Shown one piece after another: positions 12,501-25,615 of a stretch of 64,000 nucleotides of DNA. Numbering within the stretch: the stretch's first letter is position 1; every line of letters starts with the position of its first letter. The notes under the pieces were generated by a model. It did no database searches, was not told where the DNA came from, and saw nothing but the letters and a program-made list of their open reading frames with translations. Source of the stretch: Motacilla alba alba (Eukaryota; Chordata; Aves; Passeriformes; Motacillidae); contig NC_052017.1 in the NCBI RefSeq assembly GCF_015832195.1, forward strand, positions 92,344,429 to 92,408,428. Direction: 5' to 3'. Made by a program: the position numbers and the translations under genes.

Positions 12501-15500
12501 AACACAGCAAAACCAAAGGGCTTGGATTCACTCAACTCTTTATTCAAAATGCAAGCCCTGACTATCAGCTCGTGAGAGTAACCAGATTTGGTTCATGGCC
12601 AGCTGCATAGGCCTGGCTGTGTTTCAGCCAGGGGGCTTTGCCTGCTCCCCCTGCACAGAGGAGATGTGTGGCTCTGGAGGAGATCCCCCCCACGTTTCCC
12701 ACGGCAGCCTCTGTTTGCACGAATGACTTCCAGGCAATGCTGGCCATACCTGGAAACCCTAACATAAGTTTGTCTACCGAGCATCTTTCTTTAGTCTCTT
12801 CTAAGTCTTAAATTTACCAGAAAACTTGCCAGCAAGATTCAGAGACCAGATTGAGAATAATTTAAAATCTGGCCGACAAAAGAAGGCTCAGACGGAGCCA
12901 GCGCTGCACTGAATATGTCACCAGCTGCCTTTCTTCTCTGCTCTGCTCCAAAAGACAGCCTATCTACTTCAAACAGGCAGCCTTCCTTTTCCACCTTCTC
13001 AGATGTTTTTAAGCAACCTAGTTTCACTGGAGAGCAGTCCATGGGGGCTGGGGTTTCTTACTTTGGAAATGTCAGACCTTCTGGGCATCAGCTACCAGGA
13101 GAGTACCAAAAGCAGGCGGTTTTGGAGGGTTACCAAAGCTGCTGCAGAGGCAATTCTCCACGGGGAGGAGAAAGGTTCAGGAATTGTTCTCAGCCAGCTT
13201 GGTCCACGCTGTGAAACCCTTGCAAAAAGAAAATGGTCTTCCTACGTGTCAGTTTTGACATTGCCATCCTGTTTCTTTCTGCATTTCAGCATGCTAATTG
13301 CTTGGAAAGGTGGGGGGTAAAAGATCTTATACTTAGATCTTTGTGTAGGTGCTGTTGCTAAGATGCATGATGGAGTAAAAAAGTTCCTTTTTTCTTTTGA
13401 TTTTATTCCCATCCTGGCCATACTCTGCAGAGGAGCAGGGAGGAGGGGTACCATTCCCTTGCACACCAGCCCAGGGTCTGGCAGGAGGGAAGGGTGCTGT
13501 GGCAAGGGGCAGACACCCTGTGAGAGGTGGGGAGAGGCTCTTCCTGCGGCTCTGCCTCACACTACAGTGATGGCAAAGATGAATTGCTATGTCCTGGGTA
13601 AGGCCCACCGCCAGTCCTCACTCTGCTGCTCCACCCTTGCCATGCTCCCTGAGCAGTATCATCTCTCTGCCCATCTCTAAGACTGTGAAGTCAAATAGAG
13701 GTAAAATATACTTCCCCCCACCCGCATGTTTTTCCACAGTGTTTTTTGCAGCACTCTGTGCAGGAAGCATGAAGTAGGGCATGCTGGTGTGTCTCCCACA
13801 TTAGCTGTTTTGTCAGTCAGTGTAGATCACTACTTTGTTGTCACCAATTTCTTCTCTCTTCTGCAGTTTTGAAACCTGTGTCGAGGCTGTTAGATCAACC
13901 ATAACACTGTCCTGTCCTAGAAGAAAGACCCTCCCCACAGGGGTATGCTGTTTGTTTCTGGCTTTCCTTCTTTTTGGCCAGCTTATGTTATTTTTCATCA
14001 GCCATGAATATTATTTCTGAATTGCCTGTTGTGTAAAATACTAAAATTCATTAACATCAGACTAAGCCATTTTTTGTTTACTGTGAGAAACTAACTCCAC
14101 AGTACACTGCTGTTTAGAAGAACCTCATACTGGCTTCAAAATGTGTGTGTGTGTAGTCTCTAAACAAGAGTTAAACTTGATAGAAAAAGAAAATTCAGGA
14201 GATGCAAACAGGAAGAAAAGTAATTGCATGAAGTGCCACATTTTGCAGAAACTCTTGTTGCTATTTTTACTTTTCTGTGTTGTATCGCTCTCTCTGAAGT
14301 TGCTCTCTCAGCAAACAGGGCCAGGATGAAAGACAGGCTGATTAGCAAAATCAAGGCTGCTGAAGAATCCCTGATGCAGTGGGTGGTGATCTTCCCCTGA
14401 GCCAGCTAAGCATTAGTGCAGCAATGCAGCAGGAGGGACCCAAAATCCTGGCCATGTACAGACAATGGAAGGTTTTAGGTACCTTCTGTGTGTGAAGTTT
14501 GTTTGGGATACCATAGCCAACAACTGCCATTATTTAAAGGTGAAAAATCTGCTCTTTGCTTCCTTTATATTTTCAGGGTAGAGAATTGCAGATGCATGCA
14601 AATGTTGGCAGAGATTTCCTCATTCTAAGATGCTCCATAAATGCTATCATTGTTTATCCACCCAGCTGCCAAAATCTCTTCCTGAAAGATGTGGATGTGG
14701 AAAGTAGTGAACCGCTTTCTCTTGAAGAACCTCAAGTCCACATTCCTTCAACTGATCCCCCTGTGTTTTGAAGGGAAGGGATAACTAACTGTTGCTCTTC
14801 AGTTAAAAGCAACCAAACCCAAAAATGCCAAATAAGTCTGCTGTGGTCATTACACTGTTTCTGAACTGCTAATCACTTCAACAAATTGCAAAAAGGGAGA
14901 CACTGTGCTAAAAATATTTTTTAAAAAAATCCTTTTTTTCTGCCCTAGTTTGTAGGAGCAAAAATGAAGCAATCCCTCCAGGAGAGCTATTACCAGCCCT
15001 GTGCACATCCAGCCCTACACATGCCCTGTACCACTTGCTCAAGGAGGAAGGCAAACAGGGCGGGGATGCCTTGCAGTGCGATTTCCTTTACCACAGGTTC
15101 CGTTCTCAGCTGTGCTTTTTTCCTAGGGCTTCAGATAAAGGAGAAGTAAATCCTGCTGTTGCAATTATTCAGAGAACTCGATCCCAGAGTGTAACCAATG
15201 TACCAAGAGGCTGCAAACACAAAACAGGGACATTTTTCAGAACGATTTCTCAAAAAGCTACCTTAAATACAGAACAGAATAAGCCCATCTCAATTTAACC
15301 TTTTTTTGTCCTTAATGAAAGTGTTCTCTTCTGCTGACACATGCACAGTAGGCAATATGAAAGCTTATCCATTCTTTGGAAACAGCTCCTTGTTTTTCCA
15401 AAGCCAAGGTGCTCCAATTTTAATACAACCCCACTGCTGACTGTGCCATGGCCACCTGCAGTGCATGGGTTGGGAATGGGGAAGGATCAAAAGCTTGAGT

Positions 15501-18500
15501 ACTCAAATTGCCATTATTTAGGATGAAATGCTCAGATTCCCTGGGACCTTGGCATCAGGTGTCAGGGACATATGTCCTGGGAGATAGCACCAAAGTCAGG
15601 GCCAGTATCAGCAAAAGTTTCACAGAAAATGGCCTGGGCTTGAAACCAACTACCTCACTGGTGAAGCTGATGTTACACCATCTTTGCCATTACCTGTCTG
15701 AGCTACAGTGAAGTGATGCCTCCCTACAAAACAGAGGAAGTTCAAAGTTTAGGTCTGTTTCAGCTCTTGGAGATACAGAGTCTGTGTTAGTGAAACTTTC
15801 CCACCTGACCATTCAGATGCCATTCTGACAGTCACAGTCCCACTGCCTGAGATTGAACTGCTGAGACCGAAGCCCCTTCACACGGGGAAGTTCCACTGAA
15901 CCAATGGGTCCCTCATTTGACCCCGTCCACACACCATGCTCTCACAGACAAGTTTCCCTTGTCCCTTCAATCACAAGTATCCCCTAGCAAAGTCCCAGAG
16001 ATCTGGCTTCTTTAAGTAATTTAATTGTGGTGCTGTGGCATAATGACAGCTCAAGCTGGGGGGGGCACGGGGATCCCAAACAAAGGAATTCCTGGGCTTT
16101 GATACCCTTGCAGTCTATACATCCACTCTTCACACTGCCTGAATTTCATACTCCTACGTGCAGCACCTTTATTTGCAGCAGCAATTCCTTATGTCCACTA
16201 GCCCCTGCTAAGTGCTCAGCAAGAGAGGTGTTAAACAGTAATTTATAGCATTTTAGGGACTGATAGGAAGAATGCATTATAGGCAAGGGGGAAATGCTGA
16301 GACTTGGCAGTGTCCTGGAGATGGATGCAGCTAAGTCAGACTGGCTGAGAGAAATGCACGCTTGCTCCTTTGGGAGCAGCCCCAGGCAGGGTCTGAGCCA
16401 TCTCACAACTGCCCATCTCACCCACAGTTTGCCTGAATATGGGAAAATGTCTTTAAAAAACACCCTTTGGCAAAGGAAAAAAAACCCACACTGTCTTTCA
16501 AAATACCCAAGATAAGTTCTGTCAAGAACTATCTCCCAGAAGCAGAAAGAACGCTGCTGGTTGGAGCTGGAAGAAGCAAAGACTAGGGGAGAAGACCAGC
16601 TCCTGAACTCCTTCCAGTAGCTAGAGAAACTGGAAACATCATGTACACAATGAAGTAAAGGCCCCCAAACTGAATAGTCCACAGGCAGGATTATTAATGT
16701 GAAGGAAAGGCAGATTCATCCACAGACATCATTTGTTTGACAGTGTGACCTGAGAGTTTAAAATAAATGACCTGGGGTTTTCGCTGTATTTCCGATAGTC
16801 TACCTAAAGGAAAAGAAGGGGAACTCACATATTTTTTTTAAATATTACTAAAATGATGTTGTAAATCACCTTTCAATATCCTTTGCCTGGGATGGAAGAC
16901 ATACAGCTGAACAATGAGATGACTTGCTTGCCTGTATTTCCTCCAACACCCAAGGTAGTTAGTATTGGAGAAAAAAAATATTATTAACAAAAATTATGGT
17001 AGAGAAAATTGAGATGGTCTTGTGGCTTTGGCATAGGCATTAGAATATTGTCTAGACCTCTTGGGTCAATTGTAAAATTTGTTCACATTGATGAGAGTAG
17101 TATATAGTTGATATCTGACTTTTAGTAAGACATGTTGTGATGCTTAGCAGGATTGAGCATAGTTGTTGTTTATGCTGGGGATAGCAAGCTCCCATATTAT
17201 TATAGTATTCAGACTGCTTCTCTTTAACAATTTATAGAAACAACCTGAGGTACTTCTGAGAGAAACCCATGGGATTTAATCATCTAAGGATGAAAAATCC
17301 AACCTCCATTCTTTGCTGATGACAGTGACCTCACTGGATTACAGAGGAATAGGTGACAAAAGAACTAGGAAAAAAGAATGAACACAAAAGCAACCAGACA
17401 TGAAGATTTCTTACAGAAGGAGAAAGATAGTAGGGATACTTAAATTGCTTGAAATAGCAAAAATATTCCCATCCCAGTCAAGAGCCACTGGAATGTGCTG
17501 GACCCCTCAAGCAGTGGGAAAGTTTAGCACTTGGCTAAGTGTCACTGAGAAATAAATTTAACAAGTAGAAATCCAGTATTACTCAATAGCTGCTCTAGCA
17601 AAACAGCACTGAGTCTAACCTCAAGAGATCCCCTATTCCCACTGCCCTCCCCTAAGATTTCAGAATCAATCATTCTTGTATTATTCCCAATAGCTACTTT
17701 TCTGCTCTGTTCTTCAAAAGCCTTGTATGTGCTTTGTAGGTTAAAGCAGCACTCTTGATTCACTCAGCACTGACTCACCCAAGCACTGTCTTTTGCTGCT
17801 TCACTGTCTTGGCTGTTGGAAAGTGGTTTCCCCAAACTTACTTCTTCCTATTTTCTGCTTGTTTGCCACCTAATCTTCCTCCTCATTTGCTTCCTCCATT
17901 CTGCAGCCTCACTTCATGACACTTTGTTCACAGCAAAGGTGAAGAAGAGGGATGAGTACTGGTTTTATCTCCTGTATTTGTTCTCTCTCCCTCAAATGAA
18001 GTAGCTACAGTTTCTCCAATCTTTTCCTTAATTTCCCATTTCCTACCCCCAGAACAGTCTGGTTGTTCCCCTCAGGAACATCACCCAACAGTCTCTGTCC
18101 TCCTTGAACTGAGATGTCTGAAAGCAGTGTCCTGCCTTGGCAGAGGCCTTATTAACCTCAAACACTGCCTGAATACCTTGTGTCTCTGCCTTTGATCTCA
18201 CCTGATGGCGAGCTGTCTGCTGGTTTTGGGTGCTGTTGCTGAATCTCCTTTTGCTGTCTCCTGCCTTCTTTCTGAAAAAATGCTATTAAAGTATCCATCC
18301 CTCACCCTGCATTTATAAGGATTATTCCTGCTGGAGCATAATACTTCACAGATCATTCTCTTGCATTTAATTGTTTCCAGATTGCTTCTCCAGTTTGTAA
18401 CTATAAGCTTGAATTTTGATTCTGTCCTCCAGTGTATGTGTGCTGGGAAGTCAGGCATCTGCAATTGTAATGAGTGTGATCATATCTATTCTGAGATATT

Positions 18501-19260
18501 AAATATCATCTAGGATATTAAAGTATATATTGAATAATACCAGATCCAAGGCTGAGCCCTGCAAAATCATGCTTGACCATTTTCTTATCTTTTTGATAAT
18601 GAGCCACTTGGGAACTACTTAACTGAGTAAAATATCCAAGATTGTATTAATTCTGTAGGGGTTTCATCCAGCATGGTTTGCTTTCTCCCTTTGAACTGAA
18701 ATAATATTTTACTATGAGAAGATAATAGGCCAAGTGATACTGGAGTGAAAAAATGCCATCTTGGAAGAAGCCAGAGTCGCCTTTGATGTGCTGGTGGGAT
18801 GTGCTAGGTGTTGTAGGTTGCAGTGTCACACCTGAGTGCACACGAATGCCACTCACGCCTGGGGCATGCCACGGGCTCTCTGCTCGCAGCAAGGTGGGGA
18901 ACATAAATGGACACCAGTAGGGCACCAACAGCACGTGTGCCATGGTTCCTGCTCACTGCAGTGTGTGTCTGCTGGGGAATTGAGCAAAAGGCTAATGTCC
19001 TACAGGGGTCCTAAGGAACCACTGTTCTGTCTGCTGTGTGAATGGTTTCTGGAGCCAGACCTTTTTTCAGCTCTCCAAAATGCATGGTGTATATTTCACA
19101 GCCTTGTGAAGATTTGTGCACAGGGCTCTTAATGTCTGTGAAGTTGTGTGCAGTGAGTCATGTCTTCTACTGGCCTGGCCTGCTGACTCTCCTTCTCGAC
19201 AGTAAAAGGGAGAAATTCTCCCAGATTTTCTCTGGAACTGAATATCCCTACTTAAAATTT

Positions 19261-19277
19261 AAAAAAAAAAAAAAAAA
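19261..19277. repeat. Poly-A run (17 bases)
   Basis: This is an uninterrupted 17-base A run. No processed-gene sequence that I recognise lies immediately 5' of it, so I do not call it a retrocopy tail. Confidence 0.85.
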
Positions 19278-21406
19278 GTGCTTAGATTTTTTTGGCAAAG
19301 AAGTACAAAAAGTTTCAAGAGTTGGAAAGAAAGAATTACACTAAGCTCACTCAGACACTGACACAGACTGTGTAAACATAATCTAAGTCCCTGGAGTCCC
19401 TGTAACTTGCAAATGAGTTAACAACTAGACAAGTTATTGTAACTCTATTTATCAGGTTTCTGAGGAGCATGTTTTGCTGGAGGACTGACACTGCAGCAAT
19501 ATCCAGAGCAAAACTTTTACAAGTACTCCAAATGCATATGAACACTCACTTTCCCAAACTGACCAGCGTCAGCCACCTTTTTCTACATTCTCTTTCATAC
19601 TGTCTCCACCTCAGAGCCCTCTGCCCTTCCTTCATCACTTCTTCCCCTCCTTTTTTTTTCCCATGTAGATTATCCCATCAAATGTAATCTTCACTCCCAA
19701 AATAGCCTCAGAGGGGCTATTTAGTGCCCTCAAGGCAGGGCACTAACTACCCCTGTGATCTGCAACTTTCTGTATCCTGGGAATCTTTCTAGTGCTGGAA
19801 CAGGAGGAGATATGAATAAGGCAGAGCTGTTTCACACACAGAAAATGGCCAGCTCATCTCTCCTGCTGCTTGTGGAGTTGTTGGTAATTTAAGGTAGGGT
19901 TGAATTAAAACATCCCCAAAACTTCTCAATGGCACAATTTTTTACACTTCTTTTTCATTAGGAACAGCTTTTAGCCCTGTATCTGAAGATAAAACATCAG
20001 AACGCTTGACTTTTTCCTGGACCAGAAATCCTAATAAACCAAGTTGCAGAGGAAGAAGAGTAAGGTTTGAGTAATTTAAAGAAGCTGCTGTAGAAGTTGT
20101 CTCCTTTTGCTTGATCCACCCTTGTTTTTGACATTTCCCCAGGCTCCCCTGCTTTTTGTTGACAGGTTCTTAGAAAATGGGTGGTGGCTTTTTCTGAGAA
20201 CAGCATCAGATGTGGTTACATGAAAAATATGCACGTGAGAGTTTTGCAGTGAATGCAAAATTGATTGGGGGCTTTTATTTTTGGTGTGGAATGGGTCTTT
20301 ATAAGCCAACAGGTGAAAATAACTTAATATGTTTCAGAGCAGCTCAACAAGTATGAGAAAAAAATATTTCTTGTAGGTACAGAATGGAAAAACCCCAGAT
20401 ATGCTACAAAACAAAGCAGGCGGGAAGTCACTTTGTTAGGCTGGAGCTTGAGATCAGTAAGCAGCAAAGACAAACTGCCAGGGCAAAATCCTGCTGCCCC
20501 AAAGGCGAAGATGGAGCAGGGGGAAGGGAAACCTGGACATCCATGTGAAGTGGACTGGTTTTGTCTGTGTTAGTTTATCCTGTCTCCAGGGAAAGGGCAC
20601 TGTGCTCTCTTGGGGAACAGGTCTCTGGAGGAATATCACATGCTGCGAGCAGTGCAGGTGAGGCTGCTGTCAAGGGGATGATGTGGCAAATGGGAAGGAA
20701 TCAAAGCAACTCCTCTTTGTGCATCTGCAATGGAGGCTGAGTCATTACCATTCATCACTAGCCCGACTGGTGTGTTAATTCTGGTGACAGTTGTTTTCGG
20801 GAGAGAGGACAGCTTTTGATGCCTTTTAATTCCTGAAAATAAAAGAAAAAAGGGCTGTCAAGGTAACAGGGATCCGGAGAAGCTGACTGAAAACAGTGGG
20901 TAAGGAAATAGCTTTAAGTCCCAGGGAAATGCAGCATAAATGGGAGCTGCCACAATAACCAGGACAGTGTGGCTTGCTCCTTCACATTTCTGAAGGAAGT
21001 AGCAAATTGCTAAAACTTCCCATGCCCAAGTTACCAATGACCTCCAGTTGCAGGACAACACAGGAGAGTTAGAGCTGCAGTATTTTCTCTGTGATTCTTC
21101 CTGCTGAGCTGTCTTTCTGATTTGAGTATTCACATCTGTATTTGTAGCATCATTTATCTTGCAACTTATTCTAATCAAGCCCAAAAACGTTCCTCAACAG
21201 AGCAGAAGCCTCTTCTGTCCCACCCTGGTCCTCAGAGACTGACAGGCTCCACAGCACCCTGGGGCAGTTTAGCCATTGACTTTACAAGGGCGCAAGATTT
21301 CTGCCAATGACTTCCTGCTGTTTCAAGGAAACCATGGGCAGTGGCTGCCCATTGCCAGCAGTAGGTCTTGCCAGGAAGCTTTAAGACAAGATACACCTTG
21401 TGGGTG

Positions 21407-21713
21407 TCTTTCCTTCAGCACTTCTCCCTTCCCTCACTTCTCCTTTCCCTCACCCCCATTTCACATGCTGGCCCCGCCAGCCTCTGCAAGCTCAGGGATT
21501 CCCAGCCCTGACCCTGAGAGGCAATGGCTGGGAAGGTCCCAGCCTCCTGTGCCAGTATCCCTTCCCTCCAGACTGATGCTTCTTCTCTGCAGCTTTCATG
21601 TCTCTTTCTATTCCTCTTTTCATACCTCTCTCTCTCATTGATCCCCTCTTCTTCTCTGCTTCCCCTCATCACCCAATAATGGTGTTTCTCTCTTTTCCTT
21701 ACTTTCTCCATCT
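21407..21713. repeat. Pyrimidine-rich tract in two blocks
   Basis: Positions 21407-21460 and 21573-21713 are dominated by CT-rich words such as CTTCTC, CCCTC, TCTCTCTC and TTCCTC on the plus strand. About 110 bases of mixed sequence separate them. The minus-strand open frame here is rich in R/E/K because of this composition. It is probably simple low-complexity DNA. Confidence 0.6.
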
Positions 21714-24700
21714 ACTCAGCGCCATGGCAGGAGGGCCATACTGAGGCAGAGGGATGCTTTTGTTGAGTACCATCTAATCAAAGATGGTCCTTGCCCGAAG
21801 AGCAAGATAAGCAGAGCAAGAAATAGACTGAGGGAAGGTGTCTAGAAAGGAGGAGTGGCTTCCCCAAGGCTGTCCAGCAGGGCCAGAAACAAGTCCTCTT
21901 CTCTTGCCCGTTGACCCAAGCTGTCATGTCTGCAGGGATTTAAACAAATGTAATTTTAAAGCAAAGCCAAGTTTGAGGGGGGCCTGTTGGCAATGGAGCT
22001 CCTTAAGGAATTTTGCTGCTGTGGCAGAGGAACTACCCAGTGGGCAAACCACAATGCCCCACTAAAAACCAGTCCTAGGATGCTCTTGGCTTCAGCCACA
22101 TCCACCTAGGAAAACACAGCTTCCCAACCCTGGCAAGGCAGCAACTCATAGGTTGTGCAATCAAGACACCTGATGTGACAGCAAGGGGGAGGCATGAGCG
22201 GGTGGGATGCAGCACTACTTTCCAGCGACCCTGCACCCAGAGGAATGCTGTGCCTGAGCTGGGAAGGGTCTTTTCACCTTCCTGTGATGACCAAAGTGCT
22301 GCCATAGGATTTGCTAATGGACATGGCCTGGGCTGGGGTGAGATCAGGTGCTTCAAATGGACTTGTCCCATCTTTAGTTCAAGTTGTGCAGTGCCTTGCA
22401 GACACCTGCTGGGAGAGCTTTAACAAATCCCAACATAATAACTAGAGAAGAGCTCATTATATCTGTGACTCATCTGCCAGAAGCTGCAGTGAACATGGCT
22501 GCTGTGCTGGGAGTCTCGCTTCCAAGGGTGTGGTGACACGTGCAGTTACTAGACTGAGTAATTGCTGCTCAGTTCAGGTTTACTGTCATTACATTCTATC
22601 TTCTGATAGCAGAGCTGTGGGGGACTGCCTGTGCTAGGCCCCACAGTGGACAGACATATCCCTGATTGGACCGCTACAACAGCAGGGCCATGCAAGGCTC
22701 AGACACTACCTAAAGGCCAAATGTGGTTTTGTACAAATTTAGAGTAAATTCATTTGTAGGTAAGGTCCTCTCATAAACTGAGGGACCTGACACAAAGGAG
22801 TCAACTTGCTTTATAAAGTTCAAGAAACAGTGACAGGACAGACCAGTATGATGCAGAATTAGTAGTGACAGAGATACTCAAATAATACGCCCATTGTTGG
22901 CAGACAGCAAGTTTTACTTTGGTGTTGTTCTGTCGTACACCTGATCAGGAAGCTCCTCAGGTTTGGAAGTGCACCACAGACTGTGACTTGGATGAGTGTA
23001 ACTGTGAGAATCATGTCCCTGCCAAGGCATCTGCCCATGGGACAACTGCCATCACCTATGGTTTCCAGCTTGTCCACATGTCCATTGCTATGGGCCACCC
23101 CAGTGTGGGTGAGAAAGTGATGTCACTGCCACCGTGCTAAAAGAAAAATTCATTCCATCAACACATGACAGTGAGAGAGCCTGGGGGTTTCCTCCTGTCA
23201 CACTGTCCCTGGGGTGGAAGGGAGGAGTTGCTCTGCAGTCCAAGCAGGGTGAGCTGTTCCCCGGCTCTACCTCTGCCACCAGAAAACATTCCCATTCATA
23301 TGCAAAACTTTTAACACCCCGGGCTGACAGGGCTGCGGCTGCTGCGCTGTTATGGCACTCAGCAACAGGGCAGGGTGCATTTCAAGCCTGTCCTGCCTCC
23401 TCTGCTCTCAAAATCAACTTCTCTCTCAGCCGTAAGGACACCCCACTTCAAAGATCATCTCAAAGTCTGACTGTAAAAACAGGAGGCGTCATTTCTATGA
23501 ATGAGATTGTTTTCGTAAGTGCAGATGCGGAAGCTGTTACCACCAAAGTATTTAGGAAACTGGTGAAAGGAAACAGTCGAGCTGTAGCACAGGAACAGGT
23601 TCAAGCACTCGGCTCTGGCTGCACCCTGAGCTGTGTCCTTGCCACGATGCAGCACTCCCAAGAAGATTTGACTGCACTCAGAGAAGAAGATGATTCCTTT
23701 GGGGAAGGTAAAGTCATCTTTTATTAAACTAATCCTTCTCCTACTCAGACTAGAGACTGGTTACTAGCCTGGGTGGTATTTCTTGTGTAAATCTGAAGTT
23801 GTCTGTGGGCTTCAAGGTCACAGGGTGACCAGACTCTTTTTCTCCTTAGAGAATGGAGAACAAAGGGACCATAGATACAATAAAAATACTTTCACATTGG
23901 TTCAGCAGCTTCAAGGAAGTTACTGCAGAAGAAAGCTGGTGGGGGGGACACCCAGTGTATTTTCTACAGTGGCTGCACTGTGCAAAGTAGCACACTGGGC
24001 ATTCAACACCACAGGTGCAGCTGTCGTTAAAGTACAGGGGCTAAGGGTGACTTGCTACTTAAATTATCTGAGCAGAATTAGCGTCCTCCTCTCCAGCTGA
24101 CGCAACCTGAGATACAAAGCCGGTGTCGTAATTTCTTATCCCTAAAACTTCTTATGCTGGTGCTCGATTCTTCGTTGCTTGCATCCTGTACCATCATTTA
24201 CATGTGTACTGACTGCTACCAAGTCAAAATAGCAGAAACACAGATAAGAGGGCCCAGAGGAGGAGGAAGAATCTGGCCCATGGTGTTCAATTTCTGCCGC
24301 TGCTCATTGCTCCCCTTTGCACTTAAGCCAGGGGGGAACTTGCTCATGCAAATCTTCTCCCGGCCCCCAGCCCTCCACAGTTTCTAAGGGAGTTGAAGAC
24401 ACAAAGAGCTGCCTGGATCCACTCCAAAGACTCTGAACCTTTAAACTCACTTTCAGCACAGCTTCAGCAAGCCTCATTTAAACAAAGCTCGGCTGCGGTT
24501 GGTATGGAAAACTTAGCAGTGAATAGTGCCAAATCAAGTTATCTGAGCCCCAGTGAAAGGCATCAGCTCAGAAAAGAAAGCAGTCTCAATGATGTTCTCT
24601 CCGTACTCAAATACATTTCTCACGTCTCTATGCCCCCACTTCTCACCCTGTATCCCAGTCTGGGCTCAGAAGGGCAATGAATTTGCTGACAGGAGAGGTC

Positions 24701-24857
24701 AGTGCATTTGCATTGTGGAAGAAATCCTGGTAGTCCAGGAAACACCTCATGCCAGTGGGCAAATCAACTGGCATTGAAAGAACCCCATTGCATTTGCTGC
24801 ATCCTGCATTCAACACAAGTGGATGCTGCTTCCCAGGATAATCATCCGCATGCTCTG

Positions 24858-24886
24858 ACTTGATATGGACATTTGCCATATCAAGT
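24858..24886. repeat. Perfect 11-base inverted repeat, 7-base loop
   Basis: The left arm ACTTGATATGG (24858-24868) is an exact reverse complement of the right arm CCATATCAAGT (24876-24886), separated by ACATTTG. It can form a hairpin stem of 11 base pairs. No run of T follows, and no gene is next to it. Confidence 0.9.
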
Positions 24887-25149
24887 TCTATCATTCTTCC
24901 TCTGAAGAGCCAGTGGGTTTTTAAGCTTCTTTTCTGTTTCTGAAACCTTTAGCTCATATTCTTAATCAGAAATGTGGAAGGGAAGGAGAGAAATGTGGGC
25001 AGGTTAGTTGACGTATATATTGTGTTATCTGAAGGGAATGATACACCACTTCAAAAATCTGTTCCAGCCTCTCAGCTAAGTTGTTTCTGGCAGGGCTGAT
25101 CCAGAAACAGATAGAGGAGCTCTGCTTTTCAAAGGCAGGAACATTTTAA

Positions 25150-25245
25150 AAACCTCTCAATGACCCTTCTTAGAGCAGGAGGTTGGAATAGATGATCTTC
25201 TGCAGTCCCACCCCACCTAAGGTATCCTACAAGTCTGTGAGTTGG
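25150..25245 (+). mobile_element. CR1 3'-terminal fragment
   Basis: The core 'GGTTGGAATAGATGATCTTC' is the CR1 3' untranslated signature, followed by a diverged version of the usual 'gtcccttccaaccct' and 'attctgtga' end (here 'aagtctgtgag'). Only the last about 90 bases are present. It is orientated + and is old. Confidence 0.75.
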
Positions 25246-25453
25246 TGACATCCTCTTCAACTCACCTACATGTAACTGGGAACAGCTGTATCCCAGCTGC
25301 TCTCTCAGACACAGGGATTGTTGGCTCCCAAACCTGCCAGCTGGGGAGCCCAAACAACACAGGCACAGTGCTAGACTTCCCCTTCAGTCCCCTCTCCTCT
25401 CTCTTGAACGGGTTAGCAAGGAAACATTAACTTTTTGGCTGCTATTTCTGGAG

Positions 25454-25612
25454 CGCTGTTGACCCTGGACAACGCAGTGCACTCCCTCGGGCTGGGTGGG
25501 ATCCGGGCGGGGAGGAGCAGGGCCCATTTCGGTCACAGGGCAGCCCCCGCCCCGCTCATGCTGCCGGCTTAGGCGCCAGCCAAAATTTAGTCGCGGCCAA
25601 AACTCAGTCGCA
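25454..25612. promoter_or_regulatory. Small CpG cluster with two GC boxes
   Basis: About 13 CpG dinucleotides fall in roughly 160 bases, in surroundings that are otherwise CpG-poor. A GGGCGGGG box lies at 25505-25512 and an inverted one, CCCCGCCCC, at 25545-25553, about 33 bases apart. Both are Sp1/KLF-type sites. I see no TATA box and no clear donor-bounded exon. It could be a minor or ancestral promoter, possibly a far-upstream first exon of RIPOR2 14.5 kb away, or an enhancer. It could also be an unmethylated remnant without function. Confidence 0.4.
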
Positions 25613-25615
25613 GAT

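Larger units (their letters stand above)
6566..25149. other. Long gene-free upstream region
   Basis: About 18.6 kb without a recognised exon. Open frames of up to 197 codons (23134-23727), 178 codons (minus strand, 16146-16682) and 169 codons (10714-11223) are present. They show no domain, no repeat-family match that I know and no splice-bounded continuation. Low-complexity tracts and one perfect inverted repeat are listed separately. I see no CR1 copy here, which is a comparatively long CR1-free interval for this window. Confidence 0.5.

Noticed and set aside
22859..23140. Opposed open frames, one Cys-rich on the + strand
   Set aside because: The cysteine pattern fits no EGF or zinc-finger spacing I know, and there are no exon boundaries. 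Probably chance.
23134..23727. Longest open frame of the window (197 codons, + strand)
   Set aside because: There is no recognisable domain and no splice-bounded conserved segment, and nothing supports a promoter or poly-A signal nearby. One frame of this length is plausible by chance in 64 kb of moderately GC-containing DNA. A protein search or RNA-seq would settle it.
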